A stretch of 25,285 nt of DNA from Sulfurovum sp. UBA7648 (lineage in GTDB: Bacteria > Campylobacterota > Campylobacteria > Campylobacterales > Sulfurovaceae), in NCBI GenBank assembly GCA_002483605.1, contig DLIG01000015.1, positions 41,236 through 66,520 of the forward strand, written 5' to 3'. Each line of letters begins with the position of its first letter. Positions within the stretch are counted from its first letter, which is position 1. The notes under the pieces were generated by a model, which saw only the letters and a list, made by a program, of their open reading frames with translations, had not been told where the DNA came from and made no database searches. A program made the position numbers and the translations under genes. Shown here piece by piece: positions 13,568 through 21,681 of this stretch.

Positions 13568-15304
13568 TTATATCTTAAACCCCATACTTTTGACATCATT
13601 TTCAAAACTGCTGCCCGATTCTTTTTCTATTTCTTCTTTGAAATCACTCATTGTAAATAGACTCTCTTCTCTGACAGCAACTTTATAGGCGGTATTTTTG
13701 ATGACAAGGCTGATCTGTGCTCCTGTTAGTTCATAGCTGGCCAAAGATTCAGCTTCAAATCCGTCTTCATAGTCTGCATTTTCCGGAAGCATCAGCTGCC
13801 ACAGTTGCAATCTCTGTTTTTTGGTAGGTTTTTTGAATTCTATTTTGTAGTCAAAACGTCTAGAAAAAGCTTTATCAATATTGCCGAGCAGATTCGTGGT
13901 AGCTATTAATATACCTTCAAATCTTTCTATTTGCTCTAAAAAAATATTTTGCATTTGATTATGCATTTTATCTGCGCTGCTTCCGCTACCTTCTACTCTA
14001 CTGCTCAAAAATTGGTCTGCTTCGTTTAAAAGCAAAATCGGTTCTACTTTTGCTTTTTGGCTAAGAGCTTTAAAATCATCAAATATCTTGCGTACATTTT
14101 TTTCGCTTTCGCCTATGTACATTGAGAGAATTTTGGAGCAATCAAAAGAGAGCAAAGGTTTTTTAAGGGTTTTGGCCAAACTCATAGCCGTCATTGTTTT
14201 ACCGGTCCCTGCATGGCCGTAAAATATGATCTTGGCATCTATACCTTTCCTTTTTTCTTTTATACCCCATAATTTTAATTTCGCGTATACATCTTTATCC
14301 ATTTGCTTGATGATGGTCTCCAATGTTTCTCTGGTTTTTGTATGGAGTACTACGTCATCAAGGGTTGTTGTCGGTTCAAAATATTCAAAGATCTCTTGTT
14401 CTTTTACCAGCATGTCAAGTTTTAGTTTGGTGACTTTCTTTTTTTTGTGAGGATGTATGATGCGTTGAAGCACATCTTCGTTGATAAAAAACGAACGGCT
14501 TATGCCGCCAAACATATTGAGTATCTCATCGTAATCGATTATCTCTTCGCTTATCAGTTTAGAGCCTTCTTCTAGCATGGCGCGATTTTTTATCTTTTCA
14601 TACTCATCAAAACTGATAAGCTCTATAAGGCTGTTCATCTCACGAAATTGTCCTTCGCCTGCACTATACTCTTCTTTTAGAAGGGCTAGAAATATCTTTT
14701 GTTCTTTTTCGTCTAACTCTTTTTCTGCAAAAAATTCTTCTACTACTATCGGCTCGGTAGTTACCTTGAGCCTCTCTTCGATCCTTTTTGTAAGGAGGGA
14801 GAGTTTGTTTTTAAGGCGGCCGATGGTTAAAGAGTTGTCACCAAAACCTTGCTTGGAAGTTGCAATTGAGTGTAATAGTGTGACCATATCAAATTGATCT
14901 TGAAGATACTCCAAATGATCGGTATATGGCTTGATCTCCGGAAGTAAGATCTCCAAGGAGCCTTCCTCTAGCAGCCGAAGCAATGATATGCTCGGTACCA
15001 CTGAAGCTCCAAGCAACTCTAATTTGGAGCTTTCATGTGTTTTTATCTGGCCAAAACTGCTTTGTACTATCCATCCAAGGTCAATGAGATTTTTGATCTT
15101 GCCGAGATTGTGAATGTAATCATATCCTTTGACCTCAAAACACTCTTGAAGCATTTCCAATACGCTTACCTCTTCTATGCCTTTGGCGTATCTGCGGCAA
15201 ATATATTGTACCAATATGACTTCGTCAGATGAACATTTTAGATGTTCATATATTGGGCTTTTGGCTGGGTTTTTGGCATCTAAAAATGCGATAAAATGTT
15301 CCAA
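13568..15304 (-). CDS. AAA-family ATPase with long N-terminal region
   Basis: A protein of about 578 residues whose C-terminal third is a single AAA module. Counted from the first TTG, Walker A is GHAGTGKT (365-372), Walker B is PILLLNEAD (424-432), sensor 1 is ATTN (470-473) and the arginine finger is in FSRRFDYKI (482-490). The usual Walker B aspartate is Asn429 (LLLNE instead of LLLDE); I recall the same change in other stand-alone AAA proteins of this type, so it need not mean loss of activity. The N-terminal 310 residues are helical and charged, without a domain I know. Two TTG starts are possible: 15310 (only two bases from AAGG) and 15304 (eight bases). I prefer 15304. It may remodel a protein complex; substrate unknown. 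Confidence 0.88.
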   Translation of the reverse strand: MEHFIAFLDAKNPAKSPIYEHLKCSSDEVILVQYICRRYAKGIEEVSVLEMLQECFEVKGYDYIHNLGKIKNLIDLGWIVQSSFGQIKTHESSKLELLGASVVPSISLLRLLEEGSLEILLPEIKPYTDHLEYLQDQFDMVTLLHSIATSKQGFGDNSLTIGRLKNKLSLLTKRIEERLKVTTEPIVVEEFFAEKELDEKEQKIFLALLKEEYSAGEGQFREMNSLIELISFDEYEKIKNRAMLEEGSKLISEEIIDYDEILNMFGGISRSFFINEDVLQRIIHPHKKKKVTKLKLDMLVKEQEIFEYFEPTTTLDDVVLHTKTRETLETIIKQMDKDVYAKLKLWGIKEKRKGIDAKIIFYGHAGTGKTMTAMSLAKTLKKPLLSFDCSKILSMYIGESEKNVRKIFDDFKALSQKAKVEPILLLNEADQFLSSRVEGSGSSADKMHNQMQNIFLEQIERFEGILIATTNLLGNIDKAFSRRFDYKIEFKKPTKKQRLQLWQLMLPENADYEDGFEAESLASYELTGAQISLVIKNTAYKVAVREESLFTMSDFKEEIEKESGSSFENDVKSMGFKI

Positions 15305-15329
15305 TTGCAATACCTTATTTTTTAGTTAG

Positions 15330-15335
15330 AGTATA
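15330..15335 (-). promoter_or_regulatory. Putative -10 box of the AAA ATPase gene
   Basis: TATACT on the minus strand about 25 bases before the TTG start, followed by AAGG. Confidence 0.45.
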
Positions 15336-15477
15336 GCATAAATATAACTGTTAGTCTATAGCGGCTGTTTTTCATACCGGATAAACGCTCAAAAAGAATA
15401 TAAAATAGTATTTATTTTTTCAAATGGTAAATCATAAATAAATATGATAACAGGTAACTTTTGATTCTAAATTGTGT

Positions 15478-15483
15478 TATAAT
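15478..15483 (+). promoter_or_regulatory. -10 box of the exported TPR gene
   Basis: A perfect TATAAT 19 bases before the ATG at 15503. The leader would be only about 13 bases and would consist mostly of the AAAGGAGC ribosome binding site. Confidence 0.6.
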
Positions 15484-15502
15484 AACCAAAAAAGGAGCAA
15501 GC

Positions 15503-15895
15503 ATGAAAAAAATATTTTTGATACTTTTTGTGGGAATTTTTGCTTATGGTGAAAATTATCTTCAGCAAGGCGATGCTCAATACGCAAATAGCAATTTTGA
15601 TAAAGCAATAGAGCTGTATACCAAAGCTATTGCTGCAAATCCAAACAGCTGTACCGCTTATAACAACAGAGGACTTGTCTATTATGAGCGAAAGGATTAT
15701 AAAAAAGCCATAAGAGATTACTCTGCAGCTATCGATAGGCAGCCAAATTGTCTTGGAACTATAATTAACAGAGGAGTTTCATATTCACGTATAGGTGATT
15801 ATAAAAACGCTTCTATCGATGCCAGAAAAGCATGTGCGCTTGGTGATTGCGAACTGCTCCATATGCTTAAAAAAAATGGAATTTTAGTAAACTAA
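15503..15895 (+). CDS. Exported TPR protein (Sel1/TPR-like), small
   Basis: A 130-residue protein with a signal peptide (MKKIFLILFVGIFAYG). Two to three tetratricopeptide repeats follow: NYLQQGDAQYANSNFDKAIE, then AYNNRGLVYYERKDYKKAIR, then a third near INRGVSYSRIGDYKNAS. Four cysteines (in NSC, PNC, KACALGDC) lie on the repeats; paired cysteines in periplasmic repeat proteins of this phylum often form disulfides, as in the Hcp family. The start at 15503 is fixed by AAAGGAGC six bases upstream and by the signal peptide; a TTG-initiated version from 15461 would put 14 residues in front of the signal and is unlikely. It probably binds other envelope proteins. Function unknown. Confidence 0.88.
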   Translation: MKKIFLILFVGIFAYGENYLQQGDAQYANSNFDKAIELYTKAIAANPNSCTAYNNRGLVYYERKDYKKAIRDYSAAIDRQPNCLGTIINRGVSYSRIGDYKNASIDARKACALGDCELLHMLKKNGILVN

Positions 15896-15912
15896 AAGAC
15901 GGTATATATTTA

Positions 15913-16010
15913 TCTAGCTCTTATGATTTTATAAAGGGGGTGTATATTTGTCTTTTGTGATCTAGTATGCATCGTATAATTTAGACCAAAAGAATGAATA
16001 TAGAGCTAGA
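15913..16010. repeat. Widely spaced 9-bp inverted repeat upstream of ptsI
   Basis: TCTAGCTCT at 15913-15921 is exactly inverted as AGAGCTAGA at 16002-16010, 80 bases apart. A TATAAT lies between the arms at 15975-15980. In the same gap TGGAC and GTCCA (about 16019-16045) form a second, shorter inverted pair. These could be operator half-sites for the PTS genes or parts of an RNA structure, but nothing proves either. Confidence 0.4.
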
Positions 16011-16078
16011 ATAATATCATGGACATAGACAACAACCAAGGTCCAATTTCCCGCCTTATCAAATAACTGCTTTTTTGG

Positions 16079-16084
16079 TATAAT
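16079..16084 (+). promoter_or_regulatory. -10 box of the ptsI-EIICB operon
   Basis: A perfect TATAAT preceded by TTTTTTGG, 29 bases before the ATG at 16113. The leader would be short, about 20 bases, with a poor ribosome binding site (ATAAAG). Confidence 0.6.
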
Positions 16085-16112
16085 CTCACTATATTTATTT
16101 ATAAAGTTGCCA

Positions 16113-17924
16113 ATGAAGTCAATATTAAAATTATTTGCAAAAACCCATCAAATTGCCATTAGATTAAATGCACCTTATGGTGTACATCTAAGGCCTAGCG
16201 CAATGATGGCAGGTATTGCTAAAAAATATTCTTGTCAAATTATGTTGAACATAGGCGATAAACAGGCTGATGTTAAAAATATGAATGCCGTATTGGCTCT
16301 GGGATTGCAAGATAATGATGAAATAGTCTTGGAAGCCAGAGGCAAAGATGCCCTTGAAGCTTTAAGGGCCTTGGAAGAATTTTTATCTGCCTTGGCTGCC
16401 AAAGAAGATGATCAAGAGTTAAAACAAGATTTGCAAAAAGCGGATTACGAAGGCCATGTGCTGCAAGGGACGAGCATATGCGGCGGTGTTGCAGTTGGTG
16501 TGCCATATCTATATGAAGTGCAGAGCAATAGCTCAAATGGAGCAAAGATCTCTTTTGATGATGCATATCAGATGGCCTTGGAAGAACTTGAGTCGCTATC
16601 TGTAGATAATGATATATTCAGGGCCCAAAAATCTATATTGGAATCAATTTCACATCATTCACATGAAGAATTTATCAAAAACATAGATGAAGCTGTAACA
16701 TCCTTGAAAGATACTGCAAATCAAGTCAAAATCGCAGACTATCAAGATATCAAAAGAAGAGTCACCAAACTTATACAAGGTGTAAAATCACTTGTGTTTC
16801 CAAAAACTCCTTTTTTACTTATTGCTAACGAGCTGCTTCCTGGCGATATACCGACCCTAATAAAAGAGAATATACAAGGTGTGATCGTAAAGAATCTGCC
16901 ACCAAGAGCCCATGCGGCATTATTGCTTAGAAGCTATAAGATCCCTGCCATTAGTTTGGAGATAGCTTCTTTTGAGCCTACAGATAATATGATGATACTG
17001 GATGGTTCACAAGGTTTGCTGGTAACAGCTCCTACTAAAAGTGATTTAAGCAGTGCAAACAATGCTATATCTGCTGAAGCGTCAAACTCTATATCGGTCA
17101 ATGAAAAAAGATTTGAACCGGCCATTACAAAAAGCGGTAAACATATCAAAGTATTGGCAAACATAACCGATGTTGCTTCTGCTATGGAAGCCAAAGATGC
17201 CGGATGTGAAGGTATAGGACTGCTGCGGACTGAATTTTTATTTCGGGAAACTAAGCCGACATTTGATGAGCAAGTAGAAGCTTATAGATCTATATTTGCT
17301 CTTTTTGATGAGGTAACTGTACGTACGCTCGATATTGGCGGAGATAAAAAATTACCATATTTGACCCTGCAGCACGAAGAAAATCCATTTTTGGGAGTGA
17401 GAGGAATACGTCTTTTTGAGACACATTTGGAGCTAATGGAAGAGCAGCTATTAGCTATTTTAAAAGCCAAGCAAAATGGTGAACTTAAAGTAATGTTTCC
17501 TATGGTAGCAACAGTAGATGAGTTCAACTATGCCAAAAGTGTAGCTCATGCCTTGGCATCAAAGCATTCCGTGTCACTGAGCGGTGTATCGTTTGGCATT
17601 ATGGTTGAAGTGCCTTCGGTGTTATTTCTAATAGAAGAGTTCAACAAAGTTGTCGATTTTTATTCTATAGGTACAAATGACCTTGCTCAGTATCTTTTTG
17701 CAATAGACAGAACACATGCTACACTTACTGTAGACCCGCATTCAAATGTAGTTTATGATGCTATTAAATACATACAAGACAGGGCTACAAAACCTGTGAG
17801 TACTTGCGGTGAACTGGCTAGCAATTGTGATGCTATAGAGAAATTAGTACACATAGGGATAAATACACTAGGAGTAACACCGGCTATGATACCTACTATA
17901 AAAGCAAGGATAAGAGATGTTTAG
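16113..17924 (+). CDS. ptsI: PTS HPr-enzyme I fusion protein
   Basis: A 603-residue cytoplasmic phosphocarrier that joins HPr and enzyme I. The HPr domain covers about residues 11-90 with phosphorylated His25 in GVHLRPS. The regulatory Ser46 position (KSxM..LG in others) is Asn56 here (VKNMNAVLALG). Enzyme I starts near residue 113; its active His is His267 in LPPRAHAALL, followed by GIGLLRTEFLF, RTLDIGGDKKLPY, FPMVATVDE and catalytic Cys565 in STCGELA. The part from the EI start to the active His is about 35 residues shorter than in E. coli, so the helical HPr-docking subdomain seems reduced. There is no EIIA domain, unlike the NagF-type EIIA-HPr-EI fusions of other proteobacteria. ATG at 16113 is preferred over TTG at 16107. 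It overlaps the EIICB gene by eight bases. Confidence 0.93.
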   Translation: MKSILKLFAKTHQIAIRLNAPYGVHLRPSAMMAGIAKKYSCQIMLNIGDKQADVKNMNAVLALGLQDNDEIVLEARGKDALEALRALEEFLSALAAKEDDQELKQDLQKADYEGHVLQGTSICGGVAVGVPYLYEVQSNSSNGAKISFDDAYQMALEELESLSVDNDIFRAQKSILESISHHSHEEFIKNIDEAVTSLKDTANQVKIADYQDIKRRVTKLIQGVKSLVFPKTPFLLIANELLPGDIPTLIKENIQGVIVKNLPPRAHAALLLRSYKIPAISLEIASFEPTDNMMILDGSQGLLVTAPTKSDLSSANNAISAEASNSISVNEKRFEPAITKSGKHIKVLANITDVASAMEAKDAGCEGIGLLRTEFLFRETKPTFDEQVEAYRSIFALFDEVTVRTLDIGGDKKLPYLTLQHEENPFLGVRGIRLFETHLELMEEQLLAILKAKQNGELKVMFPMVATVDEFNYAKSVAHALASKHSVSLSGVSFGIMVEVPSVLFLIEEFNKVVDFYSIGTNDLAQYLFAIDRTHATLTVDPHSNVVYDAIKYIQDRATKPVSTCGELASNCDAIEKLVHIGINTLGVTPAMIPTIKARIRDV

Positions 17925-19317
17925 TTTTTTACAGCGTATAGGTAAAGCCCTTATGACACCGATTGCAGTGCTGCCCGTAGCCGCTCTTTTCCTTCGTCTC
18001 GGATTTGGTGATATATTTGATGGACAGTTAGCTGTAATTATGAAAACCGCCGGAGAGAGTATATTTGGTAACCTTGATCTGCTTTTTGGGATAGGCATAG
18101 CATACGGTCTTGCCAAGAATAACGACGGTACAGCAGCTCTATCTGGAGCAGTAGGCGTACTGGTAGCCAAAGCAGTCTATCTGGGGATCGACGAGAATCT
18201 TAAAATGGGGGTTTTTGTAGGTATCATTATGGGGGTAATCGCCGGGCTTTTGTATAACCGTTTTTATGATATTAAATTACCGGAATTTTTAGGATTTTTC
18301 GGAGGTAAAAGATTTGTACCTATTGTCACAACTATTAGTGCTATTACAGTAGGGGTGCTTGCAGGATATTTTTGGCATTTCGCACAAAGCGGTATAGATG
18401 TATTTTCACACGCTATTATAGGACTTGATAAATTAGGTACATTTATCTATGGTGCACTAAATCGTTTGTTGATTCCTTTAGGATTACATCATATACTAAA
18501 TAGTGTTTTTTGGTTTCAACTAGGAGATTATACCTACGTAAAAGACGGAGTTGCAACTGTAGCAAATGGAGATCTGCATCGGTTTTTTGCGGGGGATAAG
18601 AGCGCCGGAATTTATATGTCTGGGTTTTATGTCGTTATGATGTTTGGGCTTCCTGCAATGGCTTTAGCAATATATCTGCGAACCCCGCAAGAATACCGCA
18701 AAAGAGCAGGGGCAATTCTTGCCGGTGTAGCATTTACATCATTTTTGACAGGCATCACTGAACCTCTTGAATTTTTGTTTATCTTCGCAGCACCGGCGCT
18801 TTTTGTACTGCATGCTTTGTTGACAGGGCTCGCTCTAGCCATGGCGCAACTGCTTGATATTCATGCAGGTTTTGGATTTTCAGCAGGGCTTATTGATTAT
18901 ATTATTAACTACAAGTTGGCTCAAAATCCGCTTCTTATATTGCCGCTTGGAGTTGGTTTCGCGTTACTTTATTTTACACTTTCTTATATTTTACTCGGGT
19001 TTTTGAAGCCTCAATTGTTTGGTGACAATGCATTAGATAATAATGTTCAACAAAACATTGACAATTCAAATACTCTTTCTTTTGTAGAAGCGCTTGGGGG
19101 ACGAGACAATATAGTTGAGACAAATGCCTGTATCACAAGGCTTAGAATGACACTAAAAGACAGCAGCCAGATTGACAATACGGCATTTACAGCACTGGGA
19201 GCCAGCGGTGTTATCAAGCCTGATAACAAATCCATACAGATAGTTCTGGGTACCAAAGCAGAAAAAATAGCCCAGGAGATCAGAGACTATTTGGATAAAA
19301 ATACCCAAGCCTTATGA
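17917..19317 (+). CDS. nagE: PTS N-acetylglucosamine-type EIICB permease
   Basis: A 466-residue inner-membrane transporter that should take up and phosphorylate an amino sugar. The EIIC part (about 1-365, some ten membrane segments) has PLGLHHILNSVFWFQLG (187-203), HRFFAGDKSAGIYMSGF and GITEPLEF (279-286), the pattern of the GlcNAc subfamily. A linker of about 25 residues leads to the EIIB domain with phosphorylated Cys405 in NACITRLR. The E. coli NagE has an additional C-terminal EIIA domain; this protein stops after EIIB. Its ATG overlaps the ptsI stop, so both are made together. No nagA, nagB, kinase or regulator gene is nearby. The sugar could be GlcNAc or a related compound. Confidence 0.92.
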   Translation: MFSFLQRIGKALMTPIAVLPVAALFLRLGFGDIFDGQLAVIMKTAGESIFGNLDLLFGIGIAYGLAKNNDGTAALSGAVGVLVAKAVYLGIDENLKMGVFVGIIMGVIAGLLYNRFYDIKLPEFLGFFGGKRFVPIVTTISAITVGVLAGYFWHFAQSGIDVFSHAIIGLDKLGTFIYGALNRLLIPLGLHHILNSVFWFQLGDYTYVKDGVATVANGDLHRFFAGDKSAGIYMSGFYVVMMFGLPAMALAIYLRTPQEYRKRAGAILAGVAFTSFLTGITEPLEFLFIFAAPALFVLHALLTGLALAMAQLLDIHAGFGFSAGLIDYIINYKLAQNPLLILPLGVGFALLYFTLSYILLGFLKPQLFGDNALDNNVQQNIDNSNTLSFVEALGGRDNIVETNACITRLRMTLKDSSQIDNTAFTALGASGVIKPDNKSIQIVLGTKAEKIAQEIRDYLDKNTQAL

Positions 19318-19458
19318 TCTACTGATCATGGACTTCTAGGGAACTTTTTAAAGTATCGCGGTTATAATAAATATAGAAAAAAATAATAAGTAATTTATAC
19401 TATTATAAAGATTTGATTATTAAACGAATATATTGCAGACAACAGGTTTTATTTTTGT

Positions 19459-19464
19459 TATAAT
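19459..19464 (+). promoter_or_regulatory. -10 box of the DUF2892/LolA-like operon
   Basis: A perfect TATAAT 33 bases before the ATG at 19497, followed by AAAAAGGA. It is the last good promoter before the ABC export genes, which are all tightly packed after it. A weak hairpin TGATC-TACT-GATCA at 19316-19329 follows the EIICB gene and might end the upstream transcript. Confidence 0.6.
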
Positions 19465-19496
19465 GTTCTTGTAAATAAACACAAAAAGGATTTACT

Positions 19497-19685
19497 ATGA
19501 CGTGTAATATTGGAAAAGTTGACAAAATAATACGATTAGTTCTCGGAGTGGTTATTATCATTTGGGGTGTCATGAACAATAGTTGGTGGGGAGCCATAGG
19601 CCTTATTCCGATTATTACTGCTTTTATGGGCTGGTGTGCACTTTATGCAATTTTGGGCATCAACACCGGTTGCAAGATAAAGTAA
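19497..19685 (+). CDS. DUF2892 (YgaP-type) small membrane protein
   Basis: A 62-residue protein with two membrane segments joined by a short turn (MNNSWW). It has the family pattern: N-terminal NIGKVDKIIRLVLG, then GLIPIITAFMGWCALYAILGINT. Such domains are found alone or fused to rhodanese, as in YgaP. There are three cysteines, at the start (TCN), in GWC and near the end. The AAAAAGGA site supports the ATG. The next gene begins 29 bases later, so it may be the first gene of the LolA-like/ABC operon, but many genomes carry DUF2892 genes alone. Its role is unknown. Confidence 0.85.
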   Translation: MTCNIGKVDKIIRLVLGVVIIIWGVMNNSWWGAIGLIPIITAFMGWCALYAILGINTGCKIK

Positions 19686-19714
19686 ATGCAAGAATAATAT
19701 TCAAAGGTCGGCAT

Positions 19715-20449
19715 ATGAAATATCTGCTGTCTTTTATATTTATTTTTTCATCATTCCTTTACGGAAGCGAGGCTGATGAAATTATCAAAGCCGTAGAGGA
19801 TAATTTGCGTGGCGATTTTATGTATGCAAAAATGCGCATGATCGTCACCGGCCAGCGCGGCGCGAGAACCATTGAGATGGAAAGCTGGTCGCAAGGCGAT
19901 ACAAAAAGCTTCATAAAAATACTTTATCCTAAAAAAGATAGAGGCATAACATTTTTAAAACTAGATACCCAAATGTGGCAATATATCCCAAAAATCGAAC
20001 GTACTATCAAGATTCCTCCATCGATGATGCTGCAAAGCTGGATGGGGAGTGATTTTACCAATGATGATATGGTAAAAGAAAGTTCGATGATCAAGGACTA
20101 TAATGCCAAACTTCTTTCTAAAACATCTTCAAGTGCTACCATAGAACTTTTGCCTAAGCCAAATGCTGCTGTTGTGTGGGGAAAGATCATAGTCGATGTT
20201 GATATATCCAACAAGGTGCCAACAAAAGAGATCTATTATGACGACTTTATGCAAAAAGTACGTATAATGACTTTTAGCAACATACAACGTCACGGGAATC
20301 ATACTCTTCCTATGGTAATGGAACTCAAACCGCTTGATATAGAAAAAAAGAAAAATTCTACAAAGGTTATTTTTGAAAAGGTCAATTATGATACCCCTAT
20401 CGATGCTTCTTACTTTAGCAAGAATGCGCTCAAGCGTTATTCAAACTAA
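19715..20449 (+). CDS. Outer membrane lipoprotein-sorting (LolA-like) protein
   Basis: A 244-residue periplasmic protein. MKYLLSFIFIFSSFLYGSEA is a signal peptide, cut near Gly17 or Ser18. The mature part follows the LolA-like family that is typically named outer membrane lipoprotein-sorting protein: ESWSQGDTKSFIKILYPKKD, then GITFLKLDTQMWQYIPKIER, then PPSMMLQSWMGSDFTNDDM and MELKPLDIEKK. The LolA/LolB fold binds acyl chains in a half-barrel; this family is distinct from true LolA and usually lies beside export pumps. I chose ATG at 19715 from the signal peptide and the AAAGG site; the frame extends upstream to 19583 but overlaps DUF2892. Eleven bases separate it from the first permease gene. 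Confidence 0.9.
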   Translation: MKYLLSFIFIFSSFLYGSEADEIIKAVEDNLRGDFMYAKMRMIVTGQRGARTIEMESWSQGDTKSFIKILYPKKDRGITFLKLDTQMWQYIPKIERTIKIPPSMMLQSWMGSDFTNDDMVKESSMIKDYNAKLLSKTSSSATIELLPKPNAAVVWGKIIVDVDISNKVPTKEIYYDDFMQKVRIMTFSNIQRHGNHTLPMVMELKPLDIEKKKNSTKVIFEKVNYDTPIDASYFSKNALKRYSN

Positions 20450-20460
20450 GGCAGAAGCCG

Positions 20461-21681
20461 ATGCTTTATAGCCTTGCAATTAAAAATATTATAGCTTCAA
20501 AGAGCCGTACTTTTACTATCTTTTTGCTTAGTATGTTTACAACAGCTTTTTTTATAGTTTATGTAGCTTTTACCAATGGTTCGCATGAACAGATGATCAA
20601 GAACTCCGTAGAGATATATACAGGATATGCACACATAAATGCTAAAGGATACCAGGAAGAATCAGATTATGATCATCTTATTGAGGATGCCAAGCAAATC
20701 GAAACATTTTTAAATCAAAAGCCTTTCGTTTTAAATTTTTCACCTAGATTTGAAACATACGCGTTGCTTTCACAAAAAGAAAAGACAGTAGGTTCGATGT
20801 TAACCGGCATAGTTCCGTCACGCGAAAGCAGTTTTAGCCATCTAAAAAGCTCTTTAATTAAAGGTTCATATCTTGAGGACAATGATACTAGAGCTATTTA
20901 TATGGGCAGTGATCTTGCCAAACGTCTTAGTGTAGATGTCGGAGATGAGATCGCCATGATCGGCTCTTCTCTTGATTATTCTACGGCGGCTGATCTTTTC
21001 AAAGTCAAAGGGATCTTTAAAACCGGGCTTTTTGATTTTGATTCTAGCTCCTCTTTTGTCAATAAAGATTACTTGGATAGTATCATGATGAGTGAAAATA
21101 AAGCAAGTTATTTTGTTATTCGCTTTATAGATAATAAAGCAGCAGATAACTATGTTGAAACACTTAACAGTAATCTGTCTCAAAAATATGAGGCGCTAAG
21201 CTGGAAAACTCTTTTGTTTGATCTGGTGCAATTGATGCAAGTTGATTCATTGTTCGGATATATTTCGATCTCTGTTTTTTTTGTAGTCATTTTTTTTGTG
21301 ATCATGATATTCAACTATGTCAATATTTATGCACGTGTTCGTCAAATAGGACTTTTGAGAGCCTTGGGGTTCACATCAAAAGATATAAGAGTTTTATTGT
21401 TTAATGAATTATTGGTAATTACATTGCTCAGTGTCTCTTTTGGGACAATTATTGGGGCAATTATTACGTATTATCTTGAGATACATCCAATTACTATTTC
21501 CGGATTGGCTGAGACATATAAGGAATACGGCATTATTAGCGATACTCTCCCTACTCATTTTGATATATTTACAATAACTTGGAATGCACTAGGTATATTT
21601 GTATTGAATATTTCTTCCATATTCTATCCCATCTATAAAATCAATAAGCTTAGTGTCACAGAGGCAATGCGTTATGTATAA
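20461..21681 (+). CDS. ABC transporter permease, FtsX/LolC-E type (first)
   Basis: A 406-residue inner-membrane protein with the MacB/LolE layout: one N-terminal membrane helix at about 17-38, a periplasmic domain of about 230 residues, then three helices in the last 140 residues. The cytoplasmic segment VRQIGLLRALGFTSKDIRVL after the second helix is the coupling motif shared by LolC, LolE and MacB, which contacts the ATPase. Members of this type do not move substrate through the membrane but lift it from the outer leaflet. The next permease gene overlaps its end by eight bases. The partner ATPase and LolA-like protein are in the same operon. Confidence 0.92.
   Translation: MLYSLAIKNIIASKSRTFTIFLLSMFTTAFFIVYVAFTNGSHEQMIKNSVEIYTGYAHINAKGYQEESDYDHLIEDAKQIETFLNQKPFVLNFSPRFETYALLSQKEKTVGSMLTGIVPSRESSFSHLKSSLIKGSYLEDNDTRAIYMGSDLAKRLSVDVGDEIAMIGSSLDYSTAADLFKVKGIFKTGLFDFDSSSSFVNKDYLDSIMMSENKASYFVIRFIDNKAADNYVETLNSNLSQKYEALSWKTLLFDLVQLMQVDSLFGYISISVFFVVIFFVIMIFNYVNIYARVRQIGLLRALGFTSKDIRVLLFNELLVITLLSVSFGTIIGAIITYYLEIHPITISGLAETYKEYGIISDTLPTHFDIFTITWNALGIFVLNISSIFYPIYKINKLSVTEAMRYV

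Noticed and set aside
15896..16112. A broken EIIA domain upstream of the HPr-EI gene
   Set aside because: The gap is about 217 bp, too short for EIIA (about 150 residues), and no frame in it shows EIIA motifs.
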